64,000 nucleotides of DNA from contig NZ_JAKRRW010000006.1 in assembly GCF_026191635.1 (NCBI RefSeq), positions 186,001 to 250,000 on the forward strand. Reading direction: 5' to 3'. The DNA is from Photobacterium obscurum (GTDB lineage Bacteria > Pseudomonadota > Gammaproteobacteria > Enterobacterales > Vibrionaceae). The position numbers were made by a program, and so were the translations under genes. How positions within the stretch are numbered: position 1 is the first letter of the stretch; every line of letters starts with the position of its first letter. The notes beneath the pieces are model-generated. The model ran no database searches, was not told where the DNA came from, and worked only from the letters and a program-made list of their open reading frames with translations. Below, piece after piece: positions 44,094-52,477 of the stretch.

Positions 44094-45158
44094 ATGCAAC
44101 AATATTTGCTCGAGTCGCTAGAGGAATTACAACTGCATTTGTCCCGCGCCCGCCAGTTCTATCAGGTTGTCGACAACGGTGATAGCAACGCGCACTGGCA
44201 GTATATTGATGTGGGAGAGATCCCTGCGTTAATCCACCAGAAACCAATGAGTTCGGCTAAGCGCTTTTTCTTTGCTGAGCAGGAACCTCTGTATGTGTTT
44301 GATGGACAGTTTTTCCGTGAAACAATCCCGGAGACAGAGCCATTTGTTCTGTTTGGCGTACAGAGTTGCGATTTGATGGCTATCCATTATCAGGATATCT
44401 TTTTTGAAGATGACCCTTATTATCAGGCGCGTCGTCAAAAAGGGTTATTGGTCGGTTTGGATTGCGTTCATCCTTGTGAGCAAGGATTTTGTCTCGCGGT
44501 TAATGCCGGCCCCGGTGTCAGAGATGAGACTGCCGATTTGATTTTGCACCCGCTACCAGATGGCCAGTGGCTGCTGGTGGTTATTACCGCGCTTGGCAAG
44601 GAGGCATTGGATGGATTGGCACTTAATTCCGCACCACCGCACGAGATGAGTCTGCGCTGGGAAAACCTGAGTCATTGCGAACAGGAGTTTGAGGACCATT
44701 CGTATATTCAGGCAGGGATAGAGAAGCTTAATAATGATGATATCTCGGATGACTTTTGGCAGCAGGTTGCGGTGCAATGCATCGGTTGCTCGGGTTGTAC
44801 CACGCTTTGTCCAACCTGTTCTTGCTACGGTACTCAAAGCCGCAATGAATGGGCGGGGAATGAAGAAGCGAGCCCAAGCGGGGCCGAAAGTTGCTTAGAC
44901 GGTGGCGTACAGAAAATCCAAAAGCTGCGTTATTGGGATTCCTGCCTCTATGAAGGCTTCCAGCGCGAAGCGAGTTTTCACAACCCTGCCGGGCTGGCCG
45001 GAGAGCGGGTAAAACGCTTTTGGTACCACAAATTCAGCGATGACTTCGTACCGGATTTTGGTCGTTATGGTTGCATTGGGTGTGGTCGTTGCGAACAAAC
45101 TTGCCCTGGTGTTATTGGTGTCCATTCGATAATGAAAAGGATCGTCGACGATGCATAA
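44094..45158 (+). CDS. Iron-sulfur electron-transfer subunit (sulfhydrogenase beta / AsrA type)
   Basis: A 354-residue protein of the HydB/AsrA family. The N-terminal domain has FGVQSCDLMAIHYQD, a family hallmark. Two [4Fe-4S] motifs follow: CIGCSGCTTLCPTC from Cys229 and CIGCGRCEQTCPG from Cys327. It carries electrons between the catalytic subunit and the flavin subunit. ATG 44094 is fixed by GGAGGAA inside the end of fdhA. It overlaps the next gene by 8 bases. Usually this subunit pairs with a NiFe hydrogenase or sulfite reductase; here its partner is a formate dehydrogenase. Confidence 0.88.
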   Translation: MQQYLLESLEELQLHLSRARQFYQVVDNGDSNAHWQYIDVGEIPALIHQKPMSSAKRFFFAEQEPLYVFDGQFFRETIPETEPFVLFGVQSCDLMAIHYQDIFFEDDPYYQARRQKGLLVGLDCVHPCEQGFCLAVNAGPGVRDETADLILHPLPDGQWLLVVITALGKEALDGLALNSAPPHEMSLRWENLSHCEQEFEDHSYIQAGIEKLNNDDISDDFWQQVAVQCIGCSGCTTLCPTCSCYGTQSRNEWAGNEEASPSGAESCLDGGVQKIQKLRYWDSCLYEGFQREASFHNPAGLAGERVKRFWYHKFSDDFVPDFGRYGCIGCGRCEQTCPGVIGVHSIMKRIVDDA

Positions 45159-46005
45159 TTTCACTCCTACGGCTATCCAGTTAGTTGATTATTATGATGA
45201 TGGTGAACATGCCCGCCACTTTAATTTTCGCTTGTTAGCTGAGCCGGAAGCAGCAAGCCAGGGTATCGCTCACCACTGGCAACATGTTAAGGCCGGACAG
45301 TTTTTTATGCTTTGTGTGCCAAGTGTGGGAGAGGCTCCCTTTACCTTTACCCAGGCTCCTGATGAGACTGGGCATTTCCGAGCTCTGGTGCGTCGTATGG
45401 GCTCAGTGACATCGGCGCTGTTCGAACTGGAAGCCGGTCAGATCCTAGGTGCGCGGGGGCCGTTTGGAAAAGGCTGGCCGATGAACGGCATAGCCGACAA
45501 GCGTGTCTTGGTGGTGGGGGGCGGTTGTGGGCTTGCTCCCTTGGTGAGTGTGGTGAATCAGCTAATCGATCAGCAAAACTATACTCAGTTGACGGTGGTG
45601 TATGGTGCGCGAAACCGCATGGTGCAGATGCTGAACCCTGAGCGGGAGCGCTGGCAGCATATTATACCGGTCTACAATATGATTGAAGACGGTACGACTA
45701 ACGGTGATGACAATGAATATATCGGCACCCCTGTTGATATTATGCCTACCGTACTCAATAGTTTTGGTGAATTACCGGAGGTAGCGTTACTTGCGGGGCC
45801 AGAAGCCATGATGTATTCCATGGCAGAATACCTAGTCGCGTTTGGTCTGTCAGATCATTCAATCTACCTGTCTATCGAGCGCCGCATGCATTGCGCCGTA
45901 GGGACATGTGGCCACTGCTATCTGAAAAATAAATATGCCTGTACCGATGGCCCCACTTTTCGCTGGGACGAGCTACAGCAGTACATGGTGCAAGGTACGG
46001 GGTAA
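45151..46005 (+). CDS. FAD/NAD(P)-binding electron-transfer subunit (sulfhydrogenase gamma / AsrB type)
   Basis: A 284-residue ferredoxin-NADP reductase-like subunit. An FAD domain (GQFFMLCVPSVGEAPFTF) leads to an NAD(P) domain (VLVVGGGCGLAPLVSVV, YGARNR, LLAGPEAMMYS), and it ends with a [2Fe-2S] motif, RRMHCAVGTCGHCYLKNKYAC (four cysteines from 248). With the upstream subunit it would link formate oxidation to NAD(P)H or the reverse. Overlaps the preceding gene by 8 bases. No clear terminator follows within 250 bases. Confidence 0.9.
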   Translation: MHNFTPTAIQLVDYYDDGEHARHFNFRLLAEPEAASQGIAHHWQHVKAGQFFMLCVPSVGEAPFTFTQAPDETGHFRALVRRMGSVTSALFELEAGQILGARGPFGKGWPMNGIADKRVLVVGGGCGLAPLVSVVNQLIDQQNYTQLTVVYGARNRMVQMLNPERERWQHIIPVYNMIEDGTTNGDDNEYIGTPVDIMPTVLNSFGELPEVALLAGPEAMMYSMAEYLVAFGLSDHSIYLSIERRMHCAVGTCGHCYLKNKYACTDGPTFRWDELQQYMVQGTG

Positions 46006-46256
46006 GCTGCCACGACTCCTGATGAAAGTAGCTTACGCAATCAAACTGCGCCACACACTCGAAATAGGTGACACCTTACTAGCTGGTGGTGTCATATGGC
46101 GAAGTATGACTTTCTCCTCGCCCAACCTAACTAACATGATTGCATATATTCACCTTTGCCAACTACAATGCTCAGCTAATTGAAGTGCGGCAGTTAATCG
46201 TCGGAATACGATCTTTAACTGCATAACTGCGTTGTACGTCAGGGAGAATAATTACA

Positions 46257-46664
46257 ATGAGAAAGTTAGTTGGTTCTTGTCTTTGTGGAGAGGTACAAAT
46301 AGAAGTCCCAGATGAATTTGAGTATATGGGGAATTGTCATTGCTCAGAATGTCGTAAGTTTACAGGGTCAGATTATTCATCTGTTGGTGGTTTAAGCTCT
46401 GAAAAATTCAACTTAAAAGCTGGTCAAGAATATGTCTCAACTTATCAAAAAAGTAAGGAAACTGAGCTAGCATTTTGCAAGTGCTGTGGCTCTAGCCTCT
46501 ACTCACGTAAAATAACAGGCGGTAAACATAATATCCGCTTGGGTATCTTAAACGACATACCTACACACCAACCCAATTTTCATATCTTTGTTGCTTCTAA
46601 AGCCCCTTGGAATGAAATTACTGACGGTTTGAAGCAGTTTGAGCAAGGGCCTGTAAAACCGTAG
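46257..46664 (+). CDS. GFA-domain protein (glutathione-dependent formaldehyde-activating family)
   Basis: A 135-residue GFA-fold protein with the zinc-binding cysteines SCLCGEV, CHCSECRK and FCKCCGSSLYS. Members can bind zinc and, in some cases, catalyse S-hydroxymethylglutathione formation. Single-gene unit with its own upstream gap. Proximity to the formate genes may or may not be meaningful, as GFA proteins are common and mostly unassigned. Confidence 0.87.
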   Translation: MRKLVGSCLCGEVQIEVPDEFEYMGNCHCSECRKFTGSDYSSVGGLSSEKFNLKAGQEYVSTYQKSKETELAFCKCCGSSLYSRKITGGKHNIRLGILNDIPTHQPNFHIFVASKAPWNEITDGLKQFEQGPVKP

Positions 46665-46752
46665 ACCACGTTGGCATACGTATAACAAGAGAGTAAGTGT
46701 TACTCAGCCGACGCTCAGAAAAAGAAAATTATTGAAAATAAGAGAGTATAAA

Positions 46753-47205
46753 ATGATCCCAATCAGAGCCGCTGTGGTATCAGGTGTGGCGCTTTCAAAT
46801 ATTGATGGTGAAACGAAAATACTTTTAATGAAGCGCACAAAAGGTGGTTTTTGGTGTCACGTTGCCGGGTCAATTGAAGGTAATGAAACAGGTTGGCAGA
46901 CAATTATTCGGGAGTTCTATGAAGAGACTCAAATAAATGTTGGTGAACTCTATAATGCTCAATGTCTCGAGCAGTTTTATGAAGCTAATTTGAATGTCAT
47001 TGAAATTATCCCTGTTTTTGTTGTTTCGTGTCCACCGAATCAAGAAGTAATTTTAAACCCTGAGCACACTGAATACCGTTGGTGTACGTTAGATGAAGCT
47101 AAAGCTTTAGTTTCATTTCCGGGACAAAGGGAAATTTACGACCACATTTGGGATAATTTTGTACTGAATGAGCCGTCACCTTACCTAAAGGTGAAAATTA
47201 TCTAA
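46753..47205 (+). CDS. NUDIX hydrolase
   Basis: A 150-residue NUDIX-fold protein. The Nudix box is seen in GSIEGNETGWQTIIREFYEE; the glycine of the final ExG position is Gln (EETQI) instead of Gly. The preceding KGGFWCHVAG fits the fold. It hydrolyses a nucleoside diphosphate linked to X; substrate cannot be told. ATG 46753 has AAGAGAG before it. It lies just upstream of a truncated LysR fragment, a sign of past rearrangement at 47.2 kb. Confidence 0.82.
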   Translation: MIPIRAAVVSGVALSNIDGETKILLMKRTKGGFWCHVAGSIEGNETGWQTIIREFYEETQINVGELYNAQCLEQFYEANLNVIEIIPVFVVSCPPNQEVILNPEHTEYRWCTLDEAKALVSFPGQREIYDHIWDNFVLNEPSPYLKVKII

Positions 47206-47207
47206 TT

Positions 47208-47324
47208 GGCGAGCAGGGCCATGTATCCCAGCTCGCGCCTGCTGGCACCAAGGTCAGAGCCTTTATTAACTATTTTTCTGAGTACTATGACAGCCTGCCA
47301 TATTGGGACGCGAAACTTGGCTGA
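47208..47324 (+). pseudogene. C-terminal remnant of a LysR-family regulator
   Basis: Thirty-eight codons from 47208 to a TGA at 47322-47324 read GEQGHVSQLAPAG, TKVRAFINYFSEYYDSLPYWD. This is the usual end of LysR regulators (KVRAFIDFL...F...P.W). The rest of the gene, including the DNA-binding domain, is missing, and the fragment begins two bases after the NUDIX stop codon. It is therefore a deletion or insertion scar. Confidence 0.72.
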
Positions 47325-47334
47325 TAATAAAAAT

Positions 47335-47352
47335 GGCCCCGAAAGTGGGGCC
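47335..47352. terminator. Terminator hairpin after the LysR remnant
   Basis: GGCCCC (47335-47340) pairs perfectly with GGGGCC (47347-47352). The better T run (ATTTTTATT) is on the minus strand, but it may be the original terminator of the lost LysR gene. Confidence 0.55.
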
Positions 47353-47563
47353 CTTCAATAAATGGCAGCTAGATTTACTGGGTATAGTAAATCGGCTTCG
47401 AAAGGTGAGTGTGGCGCTTTTGGAAATTAGCCTTGACCTGTCTAGTGCTTCATAGTTTATGGTGTGATCCCTAATTTAAGGAAAGTCCATATATTGAATT
47501 TTGAGCACGGAAGTGCGCTAGGTATGGCATGTGATACACAAAATATACTCGGGGATAAACCGT
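47353..47563. other. Gap between LysR remnant and rsgA
   Basis: No gene or strong signal seen. The last 15 bases contain GGGGAT, the ribosome site for rsgA. Confidence 0.4.
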
Positions 47564-48610
47564 ATGACAGTTTCAACACCATCATTAACTCAATTAGGTT
47601 GGCGACCATTTTTTCAACAGCAGCTGAGCCTCGATGAATTTAATCGTCTCAGTATTGCTCGTGTGATTGAACAGCATCGTAGTAATGTGGTGGTGATGGG
47701 TGAGCAAGGGCAAGTGAGTTTAACTCAATCTCCCAAGACTGAGCGCGTGTGCGTGGGAGACTGGGTGTTATTCGATGAATCACATAGATTGCATCGTCAC
47801 CTTGATCGTCAGTCTCTGTTTCTGCGCAAAGCGCCGGGATCAAGAGTTGCAACTCAGCTAATTGCAGCCAATATAGACAGTGTTTTTATTGTGTGTTCAT
47901 TAAATGATGACTTTAATTTAAGCCGAATTGAACGCTACCTTGCGGTTGCCAAGGAGGCAGAGGTAGAGCCAGTCATTATTTTAACCAAAGCGGATCAGTG
48001 TCCCGATCCCGACAGTAAGCGCCAACAAGTTCAGGCTCTAGATCCGTTTATGATGGTGCATGCAATTAATGCCCTTGATAATGAGCACCTCCAAGAACTT
48101 GCAGGTTACTGCCAACATGGAAAAACATTGGCACTTTTAGGTTCATCAGGTGTAGGAAAATCCACTTTAGTGAACGGACTAATGGGAAGCGAGGTATTGC
48201 AAACCGGTGAAATTCGCGAAGATGACAGTAAAGGTCGTCATACAACCACGTTCCGCTCCTTAAAGTGGCTGCCACAAGGCGGGCTTTTGATGGATACCCC
48301 GGGAATGCGTGAGCTTCAACTGAGCGATTGTGAGCAAGGGATCAATGAGACATTCAGCGAGATCACGAAACTAGCCGAACAATGCCGTTTTAATGACTGT
48401 AGCCATACCGCAGAGCCGGGATGTGCAGTACAAGCCGCGATCAGCGATGGCTCATTACAATCACGACGTTTACACAATTATCAGAAATTAATGCGTGAGC
48501 AAGCGTTCAATAGCGCGACACTGGCCGAAAAGCGTGCGAAAGACAGAGCGTTTGGCAAAATGATTCATAATGTACAAAGTGAGTTGCGTTATCGTAAGAA
48601 AGGGCATTAA
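47564..48610 (+). CDS. rsgA: Ribosome small-subunit-dependent GTPase A (RsgA/YjeQ)
   Basis: A 348-residue RsgA. It has an N-terminal OB-fold, then a circularly permuted GTPase domain with the motif order G4 (TKAD), G1 (GSSGVGKSTL), G3 (DTPGMREL), and a zinc-knuckle C-terminus (CRFNDCSHTAEPGCAV). It helps late maturation of the 30S subunit. ATG 47564 with GGGGAT is preferred over an upstream in-frame start. The usual neighbour genes of chromosomal rsgA (orn, psd) are absent, so this may be a second copy in the genome. Confidence 0.92.
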   Translation: MTVSTPSLTQLGWRPFFQQQLSLDEFNRLSIARVIEQHRSNVVVMGEQGQVSLTQSPKTERVCVGDWVLFDESHRLHRHLDRQSLFLRKAPGSRVATQLIAANIDSVFIVCSLNDDFNLSRIERYLAVAKEAEVEPVIILTKADQCPDPDSKRQQVQALDPFMMVHAINALDNEHLQELAGYCQHGKTLALLGSSGVGKSTLVNGLMGSEVLQTGEIREDDSKGRHTTTFRSLKWLPQGGLLMDTPGMRELQLSDCEQGINETFSEITKLAEQCRFNDCSHTAEPGCAVQAAISDGSLQSRRLHNYQKLMREQAFNSATLAEKRAKDRAFGKMIHNVQSELRYRKKGH

Positions 48611-48732
48611 GGCCAGTGGTTAATTTAGCTAGCCACCAAGTTAGGCGCTAGTAGATACCGTGTAAACACGAATCTGCCGCAAAGCCATTTTGAGTAGGTC
48701 GCTCTTAGCATTTCTTGTAATTCAAAGCTGTC

Positions 48733-49515
48733 CTAATTTTCTATCGACGCCATATTAGGATTTTCTTCCTGATTCAGAATACAGAGATCATTGTTTTTAA
48801 GAGCGAATTCAAGAGCTGTCAGGGACGGGATATCCATTTTTACCCACGTAAAACTACGTCCAAGATCTATTATGGAATGAGCATCAGAACCACGAACGAC
48901 CGCGATGTGAGAAGCCGCTTGTTTCAGTTCAGGATGGACGGTATCGAGATGAGTAGTCTTTAGGAATTGCGCAGCATCAATTAGGTTGAGTGATTTCTGT
49001 ATATCTGGGTTAATATTTCGAACATTTTCTAGCAGACCTTTTGAACCCTCGATATGGGCAGGGATTGAAAGTCCTCCAGCTTGTTTAACTTTTGCAATAA
49101 TGGTTTCAAGCGACTCGGTAGACGATGTTCTTTCGGGATCGCCAAAATCATCGCAAATGCCGCATGCGTCAAGCAGTACTGTGATGTGATTTGAATCTAC
49201 ACTTGGGTCAAAAAGTGCCAGTAAATGAATACTACTGGCTCCGGTTGATATCGTGATTTCACACCCTGGAAAAATATGTAGTGGCCGATACCATTGTTCA
49301 GACTTATCCAGGTTGATATATGTTTCTTTCAGTTTGTTAATCCAACTGCCTGAGTTGTGGTCAGTGATGGCCACACAGTCTATTTCGGCTTGCATTACAG
49401 CTTTTAGCCACTCCACTTCATTAGGGATTTCTTGATCACGATAATCAATTGAAGCGGGTGTATGAGTGTGGAAATCAAATTTAAACCACTGACTTCCAAT
49501 AGCCGGTTGAGGCAT
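48733..49515 (-). CDS. PHP-domain protein, like the N-terminal part of TrlF ATPases
   Basis: A 260-residue PHP-fold phosphoesterase. Metal-binding motifs: FDFHTHTPAS, VAITDHNSGSW, SIPAHIEGSK and RGSDAHSIIDLG, so the active site looks complete. The wording (GSQWFKFDFHTHTPAS, DHNSGSWINKL, LGRSFTWVKMD) is that of the PHP domain at the start of TrlF-family proteins, which continue with several hundred residues of an SMC-like ATPase. Here the frame stops just after the PHP domain, and nothing ATPase-like lies beyond it (rsgA ends at 48610). It is thus either a stand-alone PHP form or a truncated gene. ATG 49515 suits the AAGGAA site; ATG 49524 is possible. Confidence 0.8.
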   Translation of the reverse strand: MPQPAIGSQWFKFDFHTHTPASIDYRDQEIPNEVEWLKAVMQAEIDCVAITDHNSGSWINKLKETYINLDKSEQWYRPLHIFPGCEITISTGASSIHLLALFDPSVDSNHITVLLDACGICDDFGDPERTSSTESLETIIAKVKQAGGLSIPAHIEGSKGLLENVRNINPDIQKSLNLIDAAQFLKTTHLDTVHPELKQAASHIAVVRGSDAHSIIDLGRSFTWVKMDIPSLTALEFALKNNDLCILNQEENPNMASIEN

Positions 49516-50054
49516 TAATGCCATTCCTTATTAAGACCACCAAAATTGGCTGACTAAGTTTAAAAGTTTATTGGTGTTCTTTTTATGATTGCTGTCGCAT
49601 ATTTCCATTTAGTTGAGGGTATATTTAATGCTTTTAACTAAATGCAGATTCGCTGTTATGTAAGTGATTAACCATATAGATTCAATCTCACTTGGCATCT
49701 CTTGAAGCTTCAAATTGCAAGCATTGTTATTGTACTGCTATTGCCTCACTCCTGTTTAGAACACTTGCTCATTTATATCCTGCTATCAGTGATTAGGCTT
49801 GGTAATATTGGGGAGGTATGTCAAATCGTTTCAATCAGAAACTTGGGTACTATTCTTTCCGCTCGGTTTCGTACCCAAAGTGAGTTACGCCATAGTTTTT
49901 TCAGAACTTCGCGGTGAATTTGAACTACTTTTACTTATACCAAAATGTTTGAGTAATCATTTTACCTAATGAAAATGACACACTTTATTAAGTGGCCAAA
50001 TTCACCGTACCACTTCAGTCTATGTCATCCGTTAGGCAATCATGGGAGGCACAA
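49516..50054. other. 540-base gap before the DUF2703 gene
   Basis: AT-rich; one open frame at 49702-49917 from a TTG has no ribosome site or recognised family. I see no IS ends, tRNA or terminator. Confidence 0.4.
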
Positions 50055-50438
50055 GTGAAGACACTGGAAATCGAATGGAAACATCTTGATATGGAAGGCA
50101 AAACTTGCTCTCGGTGTTCTAGTACAGGCAAAGCACTCCAAGAAGCCATTGGGAAACTCATGGAAGAATGTAAATCAATGGGGTGGAAGATAAAGTTTAA
50201 GGAAACAAAATTAACTTCAAAGAACACCTCAGAGTCAAATCTCATTCTCTTCAATGGCAAGCCGATAGAAGAGCTTCTACCTGCAGCTCGGGCATCCGAA
50301 AGTCACTGCGAGTCATGTAGCGAACTTACTGGCAAATCTACTTCATGTCGGATTATAGAGTTTGGGGGTAATACCTATGGAGGAATTCCGGCATCTCTTA
50401 TTCGTCAGGTTGTATGTCAAATTACTCAATGCTGCTAA
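50055..50438 (+). CDS. DUF2703-family protein
   Basis: A 127-residue protein that begins MKTLEIEWKHLDMEGKTCSR if GTG 50055 is used; GGGAGG (50044-50049) five bases before fixes that start, and the family usually begins like this. Conserved cysteine pairs are KTCSRCSSTG and HCESCSELTG, and a final CC follows. DUF2703 proteins are small and thought to bind metal; the role is not established. It stands alone. Confidence 0.78.
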   Translation: MKTLEIEWKHLDMEGKTCSRCSSTGKALQEAIGKLMEECKSMGWKIKFKETKLTSKNTSESNLILFNGKPIEELLPAARASESHCESCSELTGKSTSCRIIEFGGNTYGGIPASLIRQVVCQITQCC

Positions 50439-50866
50439 GAAAATTGCTTAACATGTACATTAGTTGCGTTACCTATCCGTAGTCAGACGCTCCTGAGATC
50501 GCGTCGTTTCGGTTGGCGTTACTCGGCCTAACAATAGAGAGTGCATCCTGATGCGAGCCGTACGGATTAGGGCGAATTATTCAATACGCAATTGCCCCGA
50601 AGTGATTTACGTTTCATCATCGGCATACATTGTTGTCTACTTTTTCGGAATATTTTTACTAATGTAGTAATATTATGCGTGTTTATAACAGTCTATTTGA
50701 GGGGGGGGGAGCTTGCTGTTACTGGCGAGACCATCATTATAAAAAAGAGAGCTCCCTTTTTCTTTGATTAATTGTACTGATATTAATCAAAGCAGGTAAC
50801 TCTCTTGTTATCGAATTGAAGCAACAGATCTAATCAGGTTGGTTGCACATCAATCATGAAAGGTTG
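50439..50866. other. Gap with a G9 tract and a large hairpin
   Basis: No gene. A nine-G run at 50701-50709 is followed by nested inverted repeats: CTTTGATTAAT (50762-50772) with ATTAATCAAAG (50782-50792), inside AAGAGAG (50745-50751) with CTCTCTT (50800-50806). The hairpin lies 61 bases beyond the stop of the minus-strand SMP-30 gene and may act as its terminator or as a small structured RNA. Confidence 0.5.
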
Positions 50867-51751
50867 TTATTTCATCTTGAATAATAACACTTTATTGTAT
50901 GCAGTCACCATTAATAGGTCTTGGTGTTTGCCGCCAATTTCGAGGTTACTGATATGACCGGCATCGATGGCAATGTAGTCAATCTGGTGACCCTTTTTGT
51001 CGAAAACACCGACACCACCTGGCCCAGCGACATAAACATTACCTTTCTGATCAACCTCAACGCCGTCGGCCATGGGTTCTGATGCAGAAGGCGCATTAAC
51101 CTTAGCAAATGGGGTCTTATCACCAATTGCCTGACCGTTTACGGTGAAGCGGTAAACCCAGCCATCCGAGGTGTCAGCAACGTATAAGAATGATTCGTCA
51201 GGAGAAAATGCAATACCATTGGGTAACTTCAAAACCCCGGACACCAGTTGGAACTCGCCATCTAAGTAACGATAAATACCTCTGACTGGTTGCTCTTCTT
51301 CTGCTTTTTGCGGACCATATCCTTGAATGCCGAACGGAGGATCGGTAAACCAAACACTTCCATCGCTTTTGACTGTCACATCATTCGGGCTATTTAAAGG
51401 TTTGCCGTTGTATGTTGCTGCAGCGATCACTTTTTCGCCATTATTTTGTAGGTATGACAGCTTTCTGTCATGACGTGCTGCCCAAAGGTTTCCCTTTGGA
51501 TCGATAGCAAGGCCATTGGCATAGCCAGAGTTTTCATCAAAGACGCTCAGTGTGCCTTTCAAGTCATATGAATATGTCTTGTTGTTTGGTATATCGCTAA
51601 ATAGGAAGCGCTGGTGCTTCGCATCCCATACCGGGCCTTCCACAAACCCGAAAGAATCACCGATAAGGATTGGAGCATCTTGCACAACAGAGCTAGCTGA
51701 AGCGTTAATGGAGAAGGCCGTTACTGCGGCCATGAACATGACTTTTTTCAT
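50867..51751 (-). CDS. Secreted SMP-30/gluconolactonase-like protein
   Basis: A 294-residue six-bladed beta-propeller of the SMP-30/gluconolactonase/LRE family with a signal peptide (about 1-19, ending ASA). Metal-site and blade motifs: GFVEGPVWD (Glu), GYANGLAIDPKGNLWAA, NSPNDVTVKSDGSVWFTDPP, LPNGIAFSPDESFLYVAD, MADGVEVDQKGNVYVA. It would hydrolyse a lactone in the periplasm. It is the second gene after the SDR-like gene on the minus strand (20-base gap) and is divergent from a LysR gene. Confidence 0.88.
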   Translation of the reverse strand: MKKVMFMAAVTAFSINASASSVVQDAPILIGDSFGFVEGPVWDAKHQRFLFSDIPNNKTYSYDLKGTLSVFDENSGYANGLAIDPKGNLWAARHDRKLSYLQNNGEKVIAAATYNGKPLNSPNDVTVKSDGSVWFTDPPFGIQGYGPQKAEEEQPVRGIYRYLDGEFQLVSGVLKLPNGIAFSPDESFLYVADTSDGWVYRFTVNGQAIGDKTPFAKVNAPSASEPMADGVEVDQKGNVYVAGPGGVGVFDKKGHQIDYIAIDAGHISNLEIGGKHQDLLMVTAYNKVLLFKMK

Positions 51752-51771
51752 CTTACATACCTCTTGCTAAC

Positions 51772-52380
51772 TCAGTTGCCTGCGAAGGCTTTAAATGTTT
51801 GTCCTGATTCAATGCCTAATGCAGAGCGGATATAGGATTTGGCGACATCCTTTGCATCGATGGCGTGGAACCCAGGGAAATAGTCGCCGTATGTATTCAG
51901 TGATTCGGTGACCACAGATGGGCTTACTACATTAATGCGTATACCTCGTGGTAACTCGTTCGATACGGCTTTGGCGAAATGTTGTATTGCACCGTTGAGT
52001 GTGGCAGCACTCGTACCATACGCAATCGGATAATCAGCAATAATGCCGCTTGTTAACGTGATGCTGCCGTTATCATTCAGGTATTCGGCACCAATCTGGG
52101 TTAAGTTCACTTGCCCCATTAATCGGCTGTTAATACCGACATCCCATTCTTCACGCGATAAATTGGCGAAAGCGTTGAAGGCAACGTCACCAGTAGCACA
52201 GATGATTGCGTCCAGCTGGCCTATTGAATCAAGTGCCGAGCGGATTGAGGCTGGGTTGGTAATGTCAATCTGTACATCGCCACTGCCTTTGCCAGCTTTC
52301 ACAACTTCATGTGTTGCAGCCAGCGCTTCGACAACTTCGCGGCCAATTGTGCCCGATGCACCAATTACGAGAATTTTCAT
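51772..52380 (-). CDS. SDR-like protein with altered catalytic motif
   Basis: A 202-residue Rossmann protein: VIGASGTIGREVV at the N-terminus, ATGDVAFN, then SITLTSG. The segment aligned with the YxxxK motif reads YGTSAATLNG, so the tyrosine is kept but the lysine is Ala. A clear paralogue of the gene at 33694-34320 (both have MKIL.IGA.G.IG, G.ITLTSG, RIN.VSPS.V). First gene of an operon with the SMP-30 gene and divergent from LysR with a 97-base gap. The altered site argues against ordinary SDR chemistry. Confidence 0.83.
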   Translation of the reverse strand: MKILVIGASGTIGREVVEALAATHEVVKAGKGSGDVQIDITNPASIRSALDSIGQLDAIICATGDVAFNAFANLSREEWDVGINSRLMGQVNLTQIGAEYLNDNGSITLTSGIIADYPIAYGTSAATLNGAIQHFAKAVSNELPRGIRINVVSPSVVTESLNTYGDYFPGFHAIDAKDVAKSYIRSALGIESGQTFKAFAGN

Positions 52381-52477
52381 CGTTTAACTCCTTTCTGTTT
52401 ACATTTTGTATCTTAGTTGGTTGTGTTTATGGGAAAAACAACAGAAAATGAGCGCACTGTTTACTAAATGGTGTTAA

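Noticed and set aside
46257-46664. GFA protein as part of the formate operon (formaldehyde to formate pathway)
   Set aside because: It is 251 bases from the operon with its own start region, and no formaldehyde dehydrogenase or S-formylglutathione hydrolase is present.
49702-49917. 71-codon plus-strand open frame from TTG in the gap before DUF2703
   Set aside because: No ribosome site and no recognisable domain; its hydrophobic start is typical of translated AT-rich spacer.
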